Shown: positions 1 through 11,060, numbered from the stretch's first letter. The stretch: 64,000 nt of DNA from Carya illinoinensis (GCF_018687715.1 NC_056767.1:4966001-5030000), one strand, 5' to 3'. Numbers and translations are program-made. Notes: generated by a model from the sequence alone, not told the origin.

Positions 1-215
1 GCATCAAAACGTTTTGGTTACATAACCCAAATAAAATGAGGTAAAATATTTTGTTGAAAGTTGAATAAAATATTATTATAATATAATTTGTAATATTAAT
101 TTTATTTTAAGATTTGAAAAATATAAATTATTTATTATATTTTGTATGAAAATTTAAAAAAATTAATATAATTATATTAGAAAAATGATATGAGATAAGA
201 TAATTTAATTTTATA
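1..215 (+). repeat. AT-rich dispersed repeat (family A), partial copy
   Basis: The stretch contains the core of a repeat seen about ten times in this window: an AATATTATTATAATAT block followed by AATTATTTATTATATTTTGT and a closing ATGATATGAGATAAGATAA-type tail. Better copies lie at 3400-3545, 29800-29950 and 37215-37430. The left end is cut by the window edge. It has no coding capacity, so it is probably a non-autonomous DNA transposon (MITE). Confidence 0.55.
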
Positions 216-1080
216 TAACAAAATCAGCCGAATCTATATGCATGATAGTTATTGAAGAGGTATTATAGTCTTTTGTCCTATCATCAACCCAGACCATAAA
301 TAGACATGAGAGAAAGATGGATCACAATGCTGGTTGCAAATTTCCTTTTACATATACATTGAAAACTTCCTTTTCTACATTTGAATAGTTATAGTTATAA
401 AAAAAATATATAAAAGTAAATTTATAATTTAATTATATGACTTTATATATTATGTTAAATCTATTTTATTATATAAATAATTTTATAATCTAACATATCA
501 TATTAAACAATGTCTACTTATAAATTTAGTTTGATGAAATTTTTTTATTAATTGCTAGATTGACCTTTTATATAATTGGTCTTTATATCGATGCTAGAGA
601 GACTTTTCTTTGCATACAAAAGTTTCTCAATCTCTTTATCAGATTACCTTACCTTAGATACATTTCTAACCTAAAGTTTTTTGTGCCTTTTAAGTACCTT
701 AAGACCTCCTTTGTTTATAAAAAATATCTCATCTCATTTTGTTATTATAATTTTTATAAATATTTACACATATAAAATACGATAAATAATTTAATTTTTT
801 AAATTAAAAAAATTAATATTAAAAAATTATATTATACTAATATTTTGTCCAACTTTTAAAAAAACCTTTCAATGTCGTTAGTGTAATCAAATGGAAAACG
901 TTTATATGGTTGTTTTACAAAAATGCTATGCTTATTGAGATGTGGGTTTTGTTTTAATTTTTTTTTTATTTGATGGTTAAGGAATGAATTTTTAGTGATG
1001 TAGTTAATATTTAAAAAAAAAAATTATTTGAAAATATAAAATAAATAAATCAAGGAAATAAAAAAAAAATAAAAAAGGAA
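216..1080. other. AT-rich intergenic DNA, no gene seen
   Basis: No coding region is recognisable. Positions about 400-540 resemble another dispersed repeat (TATAAAAGTAAATTTATAA, then CTAACATATCATATTAAA) that recurs near 19230-19350 and 31195-31340. Positions 950-1075 resemble a third family (TTTGATGGTTAAGGAATGA) that is better preserved at 40332-40580. The 71-codon open frame at 560-775 is low-complexity and has no recognisable domain. Confidence 0.5.
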
Positions 1081-1770
1081 AAAGCAAATTTTGGTCCTCT
1101 CCTGACCGAGTTCGTGCTACATCATCGCTGGCTGTTGCACTGCTCAGTTAAGACGATCCACCGTTGGGAATTAAGAGGAGAGTGACTGACTGATGCATGG
1201 CCACAATGAATGACAATTGAAATGGGGTTCCTGACTAACACACTCGGAGAACTCTATAATGGAAACGTCCAATCTATGCAGGCCAAAAGAAAAACAAAAG
1301 AGAAAGAAAAGGAAAAAAGGTACGTGGGGGCTCGAAGCGGAAAACACCTGTCTCCATGGCCCCTACGGCTAATAGCGCGGGACTCACGGGGGCTGTTAAT
1401 GCCACTGGGTCTAAGCGCGCTTTACCCCCCTCCCATCCCTACCCTTGTCCGCTAGCTAGCTAGCTTCTGGTCTCTGTGCATGATTGCGTGACGATGCGTG
1501 CGTGCGTGCGTGGGAGTTGGAAACGGGAAATGTACGGTCGTCGTCGCCGCCAGACATAGCTGGTTGCAGAAGAGCCACAGAGATCAAGCGCACTCGATTC
1601 ATGTACACACGTGGTTTCCTGAAACTGGTCACAGTTTTGCTGATCAGTCGTCTTTATCAGAACTTTTGCACTGTTTACCGTTGAAAATGGCAGTAGTACC
1701 ACTACTGCTCAGGCAAACATACGTGCTTTCCTCTTTAAACTTGCTCCCAAGTCACAGCTTCACTGCCACA
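1081..1770. other. Unassigned, GC-richer stretch
   Basis: This block has clearly more balanced composition than its flanks. It holds short overlapping open frames on both strands, none with a recognisable domain. It contains a (GCTA)n run at 1452-1466 and a GTGC tetranucleotide run at 1495-1512. CTCTATAATGG at 1253-1263 looks TATA-like. It could be the promoter or 5' region of a gene that has since been disrupted, or relic coding DNA. No product can be named. Confidence 0.3.
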
Positions 1771-1845
1771 TATGTCATACTACTGTAGTACATTGACTCC
1801 TGACCTGATGCCACAACTCTCTACACAGACTACAGAGTCACCGAT

Positions 1846-2043
1846 GGGCAACCGCTGGCTTTTTTTTTTTTAAATAATTAAATAAGTATTTTTTAATAAT
1901 ATTATGAATTTTTTTAAAAAAATTATTTAAAAATGTTAAAAAATATATATAAAAATAAATTAAAAATAGAAAAACACAATACAACTAACAGTAGCTATTG
2001 AAAAACAAAAAATACTAACAGTAGCTCACTACCAGCGGTAGCC
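1846..2043 (+). mobile_element. MITE-like element, copy 1
   Basis: The inverted ends are GGCAACCGCTGG (about 1848-1859) and CCAGCGGTAGCC (2032-2043). The interior is AT-rich and ends in CAATACAACTAACAGTAGC. The size of about 200 bp, the inverted ends and the lack of coding sequence fit a MITE. A second copy with the same ends is at 2351-2520. Confidence 0.6.
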
Positions 2044-2350
2044 GTACGACATTTGTCATTCTACTGTGGTAAAGAGACTCCAGACTTGATGCCATAACTC
2101 AAAGGTAAATACTTAACTCACCAGCGGTAGCCGTACCACTCATGTCCATAACTCAAAGGGAAATACTTAACTCACCAGCGGTAGCCGTACCACATATGAC
2201 ATTCTACTGTGGTACAGAGACTCCAGACATGATGCCATAACTCAAAGGGAAATACTTAACTCACCAGCGGTAGCCGTACCACATTTGACATTCTACTGTA
2301 GTATAGAGACTCCAGACATGATGCCATAACTCAAAGGAAATGCTTAAGTC
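2031..2350 (+). repeat. Tandem repeat, ~89-bp unit, four units
   Basis: Units start with ACCAGCGGTAGCCGTA at 2031, 2120, 2174 and 2263. The spacings are 89, 54 and 89 bp, and the last unit is 88 bp. The second unit has lost about 35 bp in its middle. Each unit begins with the right end of the adjoining MITE and continues with the same flank that precedes MITE copy 1 (about 1770-1845), so the array arose by amplification of a MITE-end/flank junction. Confidence 0.85.
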
Positions 2351-2520
2351 ACCGATGCGGTGGCCCCTTTTTTTAAAAAAAATTAAAAAAGTGTTTTTTT
2401 AACAATATTATGAAATTTTTTAAAAAATTATTTAAAAATATTAAAAAATACATATAAAAAAATTAAAAATAAAAATACACATTACAACTAACAGTAGCTC
2501 AAGAGCTACCAGCGGTAGCC
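2351..2520 (+). mobile_element. MITE-like element, copy 2
   Basis: The inverted ends are ACCGATGCGGTGGCC and CCAGCGGTAGCC (2509-2520). The internal motif ACAACTAACAGTAGCTC is shared with copy 1. It directly follows the last tandem unit, so the order flank-MITE-flank(x4)-MITE is one locally duplicated block. Confidence 0.6.
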
Positions 2521-3960
2521 GTAGCGCTACCCTAACTCAAAAGCTTTTGGCCTCGTTTATTTACCCAAAAGAAAAAGCTATTGTGCTGCTGGGGTTGACC
2601 GACCATTCCGACTGTTAGTTATTTTTTTTTTAACATAATAATTAAGGAAATACTTTTAAATATATTAATATATTTTTTATTTAATAATTAAAAAAATTAA
2701 AAAATTATGAAAAGAAAACTAAAAAAAAGCATCTTGCAATGGTAAGCTAGAAGCGGCAGAGTAACGGGATCCTTTATCCAAAATATCTAATTTTATGTAA
2801 TCTCATTTTATTTCATTTTATTATTATAATTTTTATAAATTTTTTCATAAAATATAAATAATTTAATTTTCTCAAATCTCAAAACAAAACTAACATTATA
2901 ATAAAATTTAATTTAATTTTTTAAAAAAATATTATATCATATCATCTCATTTGTATAACAACGGAGCCTACCAACTATTAATTCTTGTTTAGGTGCTATT
3001 AATTACATTTCATATTTTCTTGAAAAATGCCATTAATTTTTTAAAAAAAAAAATGTCGCTCAAAATTATTATTAATGTACTTAATTTCTTACTTAATTCC
3101 ATTAATATGCCATTAATGGAATCCATTAATTCCATTATTATTACATTCCATATGTCGCTCAAAATATGCCATTAATTCCAAGGGGCTACGTTTGCATAAT
3201 GAGAGTACTTGAGGTCTTCTCATAATATTTCACTATTATTTATTATTTTATTATTATTATTTACTTATTTTCTACTGTTATTCATTATTTTTTATTATTA
3301 TTTAATATTTTATTATTATTTTTCATTACTGTTTTACTATTATTCACAACTATTCTTAACACTTCTCACTACCCAAACTCACCTGCATTTAAATGTTGAG
3401 CTAAGTTGAGATGAAAGATGAATAAAATATTATTATAATATTATTATTATTTTCAAATTTAAAAAGGTTGAATTATTTATTATATTTTGTGTTGAAATTT
3501 AAGAAAATTGTAATAATTAGATGAAATAACTTAAAATGAGTTTAAGTGAGTTGAAGATCCAAACTAGCCCTTACTTTGCGTTTGAAAGTTGAGTTGGGTT
3601 GAGATAAGTTAAATTCTTTATAAATAGTAATAATTTGAGAATATTGAATAGGTTTTGTAGGGCTCAGCTAATATAAATTTAGATGTGTTTGAATGTAAAG
3701 ATGGTTTTAGAGATATTTATTAAAAGTTGAAAAAAGTTGTGAGTCCCAAATATAAAGAGGTGTTGAGTTGAAAAAAGTTATGAATTTCACGTGTAAAGAG
3801 GTTTTAAGTTGAGATGAATTTAATAATTTAAAAGTTTAATATTTGGTGTTTGGATGTTAAATTCAACTTAAAATTAGTTCAGTCTAACACCCTATTTTCT
3901 TTGTTAAATTAAGTATCCCATGATGCACTAGTTATATATTATCAATTGATAATGAATCAG
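2521..3960. repeat. AT-rich intergenic DNA with several family A repeat copies
   Basis: No gene is seen. 2770-2960 is a reverse-oriented family A copy (CATCTCATTT..., TTATTATAATTTTTATAAAT). 3400-3545 is a good forward copy, and 3575-3890 is a related copy bounded by GCGTTTGAAAG and GTGTTTGGATG. 2990-3180 holds scattered CCATTAAT repeats and two ATGTCGCTCAAAAT words about 100 bp apart. Open frames here are low-complexity. Confidence 0.5.
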
Positions 3961-3984
3961 TCTCTTAAAACCAGTGGTTCTATC

Positions 3985-4883
3985 CAATACAACTTCTAGA
4001 GGTGGGTGAACAGGTGTAATTCGAATTTTGATGATCTATTACAAAATATTGTCAAACAAATAGTTAATCGATAAAATAAATCACACAAATAATCAACACA
4101 GTGATTTTGGTTACGAAGTGGAAACTTATTTGAAGATTACTTTCAAAATCTAAAACCATTCCGGGTGTAAATCAGTACCTAAATCCACTATAAAAAATAA
4201 GTTTGTTATAACCAATTTAGAGACACTCACAAAACCTTTACAGCAGCTAAACCTTACTTGCAACACTCCGAGTTACCCACTCAATCTCTACACCCATGTA
4301 GTTTTAGAACTTCGACATTTTTATAGTTTTCTCATGAGAACCTCTCGATTTCTGCATCAACAAGAGCTTCAGAACTCTTCCCTGCCAATGAACACGTCCA
4401 CACTTCAATGGATTTAAATAATGCTTGATTTTAAGTATGGTGTAGTGAATGTATATTTTTCCAAGAGATATTCAACAATGTAGGGGAATTGTTTCTCTCA
4501 AAATCTCTTGGAAGCCACTTGGGTTTTTCATCTGTTTCTCCACACGAGGCAGAATAAAAATGTTCCTTTTATATCTCCTAGAAGCACAACAACCCTAGAA
4601 AAATTAAATTGTCTGAACATTGACTCAAGCGAAGTGTCAAGTGTGAGTCGAGCGCATGTTAAACTTCAGAATTGGCTCGAGCAATACATTGAGTGAGGCT
4701 TGAGCAAGCTCTCTGTCTGGGTTCTTACTTGAGCGCCACGACGAGCGCAAGTCGATCAAACTCCCTGGAAGAGTTTCGCTCGAGCACCACGTCGAGCGAC
4801 TCTTTGTTATGACTTCTACTCGAGCTGTGTTGATCACACTTCAACCTTTTTTATATCATCCCACTTCAACACTTGTTACAACA
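3985..4883 (-). mobile_element. Solo LTR, probable Ty1/copia type
   Basis: Read on the minus strand, the segment begins TGTTGTAACAAGTG. It carries several GCTCGAGC-like motifs (complement of 4630-4830), then a TATA box GATATAAAAGGAACA (about 4560-4575). It continues through a leader and ends near CACCCACCTCTAGAAG, a sequence type usual at the 3' end of plant copia LTRs. No polyprotein lies on either side, so this looks like a solo LTR. The exact ends and target duplication could not be fixed. Confidence 0.55.
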
Positions 4884-6208
4884 CACTTTTACAAAGTTTT
4901 TCATAAGAATATCCCAACCAACTCATTTTTACTTTAACAATCTCCATCATATGCAACACATCATGTATAACTTCTAATTATATACAATTGATGACATAGG
5001 TCTACTTGATGTACAACCATCACACTTGGAAGAGAAATGATATATATAAATTCGAAATGCACCAGTCTTGCGTAAATCTTTTATAAATAAATGGATCCAA
5101 CCATTAAAAAGTATAATTTTTTTTTTCACTTTTTCTTAGTGGCATCCATACTTCTACAAAAACTTGTGCAATGCTTTTGCATTTGAGCATTATAGATAGT
5201 ATTACTCAACTTTGAAACTACTCTCACGTCTTTACCATGTAAGTAAAGAAGGTAGACCTTCTTATAAAGGTCTAATTTTCAATAACCGGTGAAGATCTTT
5301 GTCATGAAAGATATTCTTGATGTGAAATCACTACTTTAAAAGTAGCGTAGGGTCATGTTTGAATTCAGAATCTCTGTTATGATACTGTTTAAAATCATCA
5401 TTTGTTCCAATATCTTACAATGATAAAAAAAAATATAAATTTAATTATTTGTATTATATTTTTTAATATACGAGATTAATATTTTAAATCCAAATATGTG
5501 ATCATAGATATGATTGATCACTTTTGATCTCCAAGACTAGGATTGTAAGGCTATCGATCTGAACTGAACCAGATCGGAACGATAGTCTTATTGGTCAGTC
5601 TCGAAGTTTGTTTTTTTGACCTGGATAGGAACAAGACCGACCGAGTGTATATGTATATTTAAATATTATATATATAATGTCACGTAAATAGTAGTTGTAA
5701 ATTAATTATATAATTCTCATCTAAAGGATAACTATTGACCATATATATAATGAAATTATTTAATATTCATTAACTATATATAAAATGTTAAAAAGATCAC
5801 TTAATTTTAATTTTAATAATTTAATTAATTTTTTGTATTAATTTTTCTGTAAAAAAATAAAAAAAATGAAAAAAAATGTTCAATGACAGTATGATGTATT
5901 GGATCTAATGGATAGACTACACCAATAGCTAATGGTTTGGTCTAACAAAAATCTTGAACCGAAATTTTTTATCTATGATCTTCCTAGGCCGAACTGGATT
6001 GATGACGAACCTAACCAAGATTGAAGTTAGAAATAGGGATCCTAAATAGATCTATGAGATTAATCTTTTTGTTGCATATGCATGTATGAATTTATTTTTT
6101 AAACCAATTAAGCGGTGTGTTGCTTTAAAATTTATTGGTGTATATAAATAGCCATAAGAATTCGAACCTGCATTTCACATGATGACAGGCATTCCTAGTT
6201 TTTTCAGT
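4884..6208. other. Intergenic DNA, no gene seen
   Basis: I see no coding region. Positions 5540-6060 contain two inverted-looking segments, one around CTGAACTGAACCAGATCGG near the left and one around GGCCGAACTGGATTG near 5990. They may be the ends of a decayed DNA element, but the match is too weak to annotate separately. Confidence 0.35.
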
Positions 6209-6376
6209 TAAGAAATGATATTTGCAGTCGTAGAGTGCATAAATGCCACGTAATTATTTTGAGAAAAGTCAGTAAATATGTGGCTCACATGAAAAATTTT
6301 AATAGTAGATCTCACTGTTTTTAAAATGATTATGTAGAGCTTGCGTACTCTACAACTATATGTAGCATTACTCATT
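6209..6376 (+). mobile_element. MITE-like element with inverted ends
   Basis: The left end AAATGATATTTGCAGTCGTAGAGTGC (about 6213-6239) pairs with the right end GCGTACTCTACAAC...GTAGCATTACTC (about 6342-6375). Related but more decayed copies are near 22990-23165, 24098-24265 and 49000-49160. It has no coding capacity. Confidence 0.5.
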
Positions 6377-6529
6377 TTTTGAGATGACACATGCATGCTT
6401 TAATTTTTTATTGGCACCGAGTGTTTGAGAAAATGTTATGATTATTCTTGGGGTGCACAGACATTTGGCAATGAGTTTTTCGTAAGTGTACATTGAATAA
6501 TTCAAGTAAATTTAATAATTTAAAGAAAA

Positions 6530-6650
6530 AATCTTACAATCAGGTGGCTTTCAGGAATTGTTTGTACAAAAAAGGATTCAAATTTTAGACCTGAAAGGAA
6601 TATATCACTGAGACCAAGGTTTTTAGCACTTGAGCCCAACCCTAAGGGTT
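6530..6650 (-). mobile_element. Probable tRNA-derived SINE
   Basis: On the minus strand a polymerase III A-box-like TGGGCTCAAGTGCT (complement of 6626-6639) is followed about 40 bp later by GGTCTAAAATTTGAATCC (complement of 6574-6591), a decayed B box. The spacing and the text between (CCTTGGTCTCAGTG) resemble plant SINEs. No clear 3' tail or target duplication was identified. Confidence 0.5.
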
Positions 6651-7011
6651 GGCACATGCATGTTTTAATTGTTAAATACTTTTTAACAAAAAGAAGCTAT
6701 AATATACAAAGTTATAAAATTTGAGATTAAAAAGTAAATATGTTTCACATTAAGGGCAAAGATCAGTAATTATATATTGTTGATGTATTGTTTGATCTCA
6801 TTAATATAGTCGAACGATTCTCTCTTCTCAGATGCATGGTTGGTCTTGATGCTAGTGTGTGTCAGCTGTTTATCTGTGGCTACTGTAGGAATTAATTGCA
6901 TGAAATAAAGGAGATTAATATTTATGTCGTTTAGCACTAAGGCCTACACCCATGGGTCTGCGGTGTAAAATTGATGGCTTGCAAAATTTCATATTGCAGA
7001 TTTTACAAGTT

Positions 7012-7216
7012 CGCTCGAGCGGAGGCTTTTGGCCGCTCGAGCGAATTCAGACAGATTCAAACGCTCGACTGCCGCTCGACAGGGAGCTCGAGCGGGTTGC
7101 TGAAAAACGAAGATCGCTCGAGCGGAGACATTGGCCGCTCGAGCGAAATCAGGCAGAGTCGAACGCTCGATGTGCGCTCGATACCCCGCTCGAGCGAACA
7201 TCGTATTTTGACAGAT
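7012..7216 (+). repeat. Two ~103-bp tandem repeats rich in CTCGAG palindromes
   Basis: CGCTCGAGCGGAG starts at 7012 and again at 7115, and the following about 90 bp match imperfectly (GGCCGCTCGAGCGAA, then CAGACAGA/CAGGCAGA, then ACGCTCGA). CTCGAG occurs six times. The pair sits just upstream of the LTR TATA box and so occupies the U3 enhancer position. Confidence 0.75.
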
Positions 7217-7240
7217 TTTAGGTTTTCCGCCGTGGGACCA

Positions 7241-7247
7241 TATAAAA
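7241..7247 (+). promoter_or_regulatory. TATA box of the LTR promoter
   Basis: TATAAAA lies in ACCATATAAAAGGCC. It is downstream of the CTCGAG repeats and about 30 bp upstream of a CTTCACTCTAGAG stretch where transcription could begin. Confidence 0.5.
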
Positions 7248-8240
7248 GGCCATTCTTCACTCTAGAGCCGCGGTTTTTGACTGGAGAACACTCTTTGGGA
7301 GAGAAAAACATAGCTAGAGGGATTCAAATCATTTGTTTTGGAGACGGAATTCCAATTTATTGCACGTACGTTGGATTCATACACGAGCACGGACGGGAGA
7401 AAGGCGTTGAATCGTTCCCTTGAGCTTTTGACGACCAGTTGAGGCTGCAAGGAGGATTTTTCAGTGTTTATTTTCTTCTTCCCATCTTCTCAGAACAATT
7501 ATGGTGAATTCGTTTATGTTGAATTCCAATTCTAGCATGAGCTAAATTTTCTTCTTTCTAGGAAAACGATGTAACCTAATTCCGAACTATGCTTGTTTGT
7601 CCATGCTAATTTAATGCAATTCTCTATTTGTTTATCTGATTTATTCTGAGTTTAATGCTTCTAATTAACTGGCCATTGATTAGATGATTATTAATCTTGT
7701 GATTTGCTATCGAAAGAGGGAATCATAGGGTAGATCTTGGATATTTCAGCATAGGTAAGTATAGAGATCGAAAGACTTGTATGAACCTGTGTAGTAATTA
7801 AATCATTGGTCTTATTGCGTTCTTGATTATTTAATTTGCATACTCTTGTGTGAATTGATAAACTAGAATCACTTCCAATTGACTATCGAAAGAGGCTTTT
7901 GGATGAATTAGAGTTTTGCTAATAGACAAAAGAGGTTTAAGTTAAATTAGCTGGATGAGAAAAGCATAGTGAAGAATTATGGTGAAATCGATTTCCTAGA
8001 AGGTTTCTTCCCCATTGAATTTGATCTTTGAAAGTCAGTTTTATTTTCTTTGCTTATTTCTCTTTGAGTTGATCTAAGTTTATTTGCAACTACAAAAACC
8101 TTAGCGATTCCTCTAGATAAAATTGAGATTAGTAAAATTTTGGTATTTGGCAAGAGTAAGGTACCAATCCCTGAGGACGATACTCTACTTATTACTTTAC
8201 TATAAAACTACGATACTGTGCACTTGCAGTTTTGCACCGG

Positions 8241-8624
8241 TCAAAAATCCACTATAAGTTTAATTTGATATAAGCCCTCAATACTCACTAAATGTTCTAC
8301 AATTGCTCATTTGGATTTCTATGTAGGAAAAAATAGTTTAAAGCTCTCTGATTCTTCCATTCCCTCTCATCTTCGATGCAATGTAGTCGATCCCTTCCCT
8401 TTTAGCCTCTACTGGCATTACTCTATGTGTCATGACCTTTAGTTTTATGTTCTCTACGATCTAAATTTATGTATACTCTTTACTTTATGTTCAATCAACT
8501 CATTGTCTTTCTCAAATTATTACTTCCAACCTTCCATCCTAGTATAATGGGCTTCAGCTTCAATCTTTCATTGGCCTTGCACAAGTCCTCACCCAACATA
8601 TAACGGATATGGTAATTGGCGTAG
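8241..8624. other. Spacer between two retroelements, no gene seen
   Basis: This is the sequence between the LTR to the left and the gypsy element to the right. It is pyrimidine-rich in places (8345-8400) and has no recognisable coding or repeat content. Confidence 0.4.
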
Positions 8625-8975
8625 TGGAAGAGTAAGGTTTGCAAAGAAGAACGGTGTCTTTCTTGCTCAACGTGAATCAACAAATTTTATTAAAAGTTTT
8701 TCAAAAACTAACTCCTATTATAGAGGCGAACAATTTGTTAGAAGAGATTTATTGACCTAGAATGGAAAGGTAACCAAATGGAAAGTAAATCGGCAAAAAT
8801 AAAAGAGCAAATCAATTAAGGTTGTTGTCAAACAATCAAACATTCAAATAAAGCTATTAAAGGAAAGTAATTATTAAGGTTGCCTTGCTGGTGATAACCC
8901 AAAAATTTTTCATCGGTTGATAATCTTCTAGAATTGATTTCTATCAATTATCACGCAAACTAGTGTCCTGCATCA
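8625..8975 (-). repeat. 3' LTR of the gypsy element
   Basis: It matches 13345-13726 almost throughout; both share TGGAAGAGTAAGGTTTGC at the left and TTATCACG.AAACTAG near the right. Read on the minus strand it begins TGATGCAGGACAC directly after the polypurine tract. Confidence 0.85.
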
Positions 8976-9222
8976 GCTCTTCCCCACTTTGAAGAAGACT
9001 CGTCCTCAAGTCAATGTTAATGTAAAGTGGCTCATTTGGTGGGTGGTATTCAAACAAATCTGCAACAATAAAAGTGGAGGAGATAGACATGTCTTTTAGG
9101 AGTTCAACTACATAGGCATTGTCGTTAATCTTCTTGAGGACTCGAAATGGGCCATATTTCTTATTCTGCACCTTGTTGTATGCACCAAATGGGAAATGAC
9201 CATTATGCAGGTAAATCATCAC
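8944..9222 (-). pseudogene. Integrase C-terminal region of gypsy pol
   Basis: An open stretch of 92 codons contains KKYGPFRVLKKINDNAYVVE (a GPY/F module), then STFIVADLFEYHPPNEP. Together these are the usual C-terminus of plant gypsy integrases, which helps bind DNA during integration. Its last codons run into the 3' LTR, as is normal for this class. It is separated from the catalytic core by stops and frame changes. No clear chromodomain follows. Confidence 0.8.
8976..8990 (-). other. Polypurine tract of the gypsy element
   Basis: The minus strand reads AAAGTGGGGAAGAGC immediately before the 3' LTR. This is the purine run expected to prime plus-strand DNA synthesis. Confidence 0.7.
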
Positions 9223-9439
9223 TAAGTCACCCTGTTCAAATGTTTTGACTCGCTTGCGTTTATCAAATGCGACCTTGTACCTATCATTGGCCTGCTCTAG
9301 GTTGCTATGAACTTTGGACTATACTCGTTTGACCTTTACGACCATGTTCTCAACTGCTACAATTAAACCAGTGAGCCTTGGAAAGGGAACCAAATCATGG
9401 GCATGTTTAGGAGGTGTATACAATTTCAAAGGGTGTCTT

Positions 9440-10204
9440 TCTTGTTGAACGGTTGGACATACTGTTGAAAGCAAACTCTAATTGTGAGAGGCTTACATGT
9501 CACTCCCTTGGCTTGTCACCTAAAATGCACCGAAGTATGTTGTCTAATGTCCAGTTGGTCACCTTGGTTTGGCCATAAGTTTAAGGGTGGCAAGTGCTAC
9601 TATACTTGAAAGAAATTCCAAATTTCTTCCATAGGGTCACACAAAAGTGGTTGAGAAATTTAGTGTCACAGTTAGAAGTGATGGACCTAGGGACACCATG
9701 TAGATAGACAACCTCATTAAAGGAAAGGTGAGCCATATTCGAAGCATCTAAATTTTTCCGACAATGAATGAAATGCGCTATTTTTTAGAATCAATCGACA
9801 ACCACAAAGTCAGAATCTATACCCCATTGAGTTCGGGGTAGACCAAGCATAAAATCTATGCCCAAATCCTCCCAAATATTTTCTGGCACTAGTAATAGTG
9901 TATATAGCCCAGTATTTTGCAATTGACCCTTCCCTACTTGGCACAAAGGACATCTTTGTACAAACTTGCCTACATCTCTTCTTAAGTGAGGCCAAAAATA
10001 ATGTTCAACAACCAATGATATAGTTTTGTCCTGTCCCACATGACCTCCTAACCTCTCTTCATGTAGTTCACATATGATGTACTCTTGTAAAGAGATCCTG
10101 GGAATACAAAGTTGGTTCCCACGGAAGAGATACCTATCTTGAATGCAGGAATTAGAGAATGGTTGCCCCTTTGAGCAGTTGCTCCAAGTTTTGGCGAAAT
10201 CCAA
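9440..10204 (-). pseudogene. Integrase zinc-binding domain and catalytic core, decayed
   Basis: 9791-10204 is open. It shows the N-terminal HHCC zinc-binding motif (LHEERLGGH ... RCPLCQVGKG) and the first catalytic Asp in LGIDFMLGLPRT. Further on, traces of the core remain in another frame: [10 protein letters not shown] near 9675, where gypsy integrases have SDRDTKF, and CHP-stop-TYGQTKVTNW near 9570, where DGQTEVTNR is usual. The second catalytic Asp is therefore Asn and the Glu is Lys. The domain cannot be active. Confidence 0.8.
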
Positions 10205-10205
10205 G

Positions 10206-10630
10206 TTGACGACATATAAGAATTTAAGTTATTCAAACGCAACGATTTCTGCTTTGAAAGTCACCGACAATGTTGCACGTTGACCGAGGGTGTCGTTCGC
10301 CTTGTTTTGTTGCCTCGATTTATGCTTGAGTATCATAATGAATTGTTGCATGAAACCAATCCATGTTGCATGCATCCTATTCAAACTGCTTTGAGTGTTT
10401 ATGAATTTTAGAGCATGGTGATTGCTGTATAGGATAAACTTACGCTAGATCAAGTCGTGTTCCCAATGCTTAAAAGACCGGATGACTGATGCCAACTATA
10501 GAGGCATTACATTCAATTTCAAAGAGTTTCTATAAGCTAGGTAGAGCAAGTATTGGTGCCATGGATAGCCGCTTCTTAATTACAGCAAAACTGATCTCCT
10601 GTTCTTCCTCCCAACTAAAATTGCCCCTTC
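10206..10630 (-). pseudogene. RNase H region of gypsy pol, heavily broken
   Basis: Between the YFDD block and the integrase, minus-strand fragments resemble the end of a gypsy RNase H, such as a Met-His-Ala-Thr-Trp stretch near 10370 followed by a Lys-His-Lys-Ser-like segment. No continuous frame survives. The open frame on the plus strand at 10489-10902 is an antisense shadow. Confidence 0.5.
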
Positions 10631-10631
10631 T

Positions 10632-11060
10632 TCATGCACTCTGTGATGGGCATGGAAATGGAGCTGATGTTCCTAATGAACCTACTGTAGAAAGTGGCCA
10701 ACCCATGGAAACTACGGATTTGACTAACAATCGTGGGCCTCGGCCACTCTCGGATGGCTTGAACCATTTCCTCATCCAATGTATGCCTTCAACACTAACT
10801 ACAAATCCAAGCAATAATAATTTGTTGCTTATGAAAGTGCACTTCTTTAGATTAACATACAACTTGTTAGCTAGCAAGACTAACAGAACCTCCTTTAGGT
10901 GATCCAAGTGTTCATCCACATTTCGGCTGTAAAGAAGAATATCGTCGAAATAGACTACGAAAAACCTTCCAATGAAGGTCTTAAGAACCTGGTACATGGC
11001 ACACATGAAAGTGCTTGGTGCATTTGAGAGGCCAAACGACATTACTAGCCATTCGTACAA
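10632..11060 (-). pseudogene. Reverse transcriptase palm of gypsy pol
   Basis: The frame carries [16 protein letters not shown] and [11 protein letters not shown], the catalytic Asp pair in its gypsy form. It continues with [14 protein letters not shown] and [18 protein letters not shown], all hallmarks of the plant Ty3/gypsy reverse transcriptase that copies the element RNA into DNA. Unlike the integrase, the catalytic motif is intact here. The frame breaks before RNase H and is cut from its N-terminal part (11263-11559) by stops near 11100-11250. Confidence 0.88.

Larger units (their letters stand above)
6962..8240 (+). mobile_element. Solo LTR, probable Ty3/gypsy (Tat/Athila-like) type
   Basis: The promoter-like TATAAAAGGC at 7241-7250 is preceded by a motif-rich U3 (7011-7200) and followed by a long leader. 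Phrases usual in large gypsy LTRs recur, such as ATCGAAAGAGG (7709 and 7885 areas). The end reads CCCTGAGGACGATACT...GTGCACTTGCAGTTTTGCACC (8170-8240), the form seen at the 3' end of Tat/Athila-class LTRs. No adjoining polyprotein in this orientation was found, so it is taken as solo. The ends are approximate and no target duplication was proven. Confidence 0.55.

Noticed and set aside
2031..2350. Regular repeats resembling a CRISPR array
   Set aside because: The repeated unit is the whole 89 bp with no unique spacers, it adjoins MITE ends, and the host is a eukaryote.
10489..10902. 137-codon open frame on the plus strand
   Set aside because: It is antisense to the gypsy reverse transcriptase (10632-11060, minus), which has clear family motifs; the plus frame has none.
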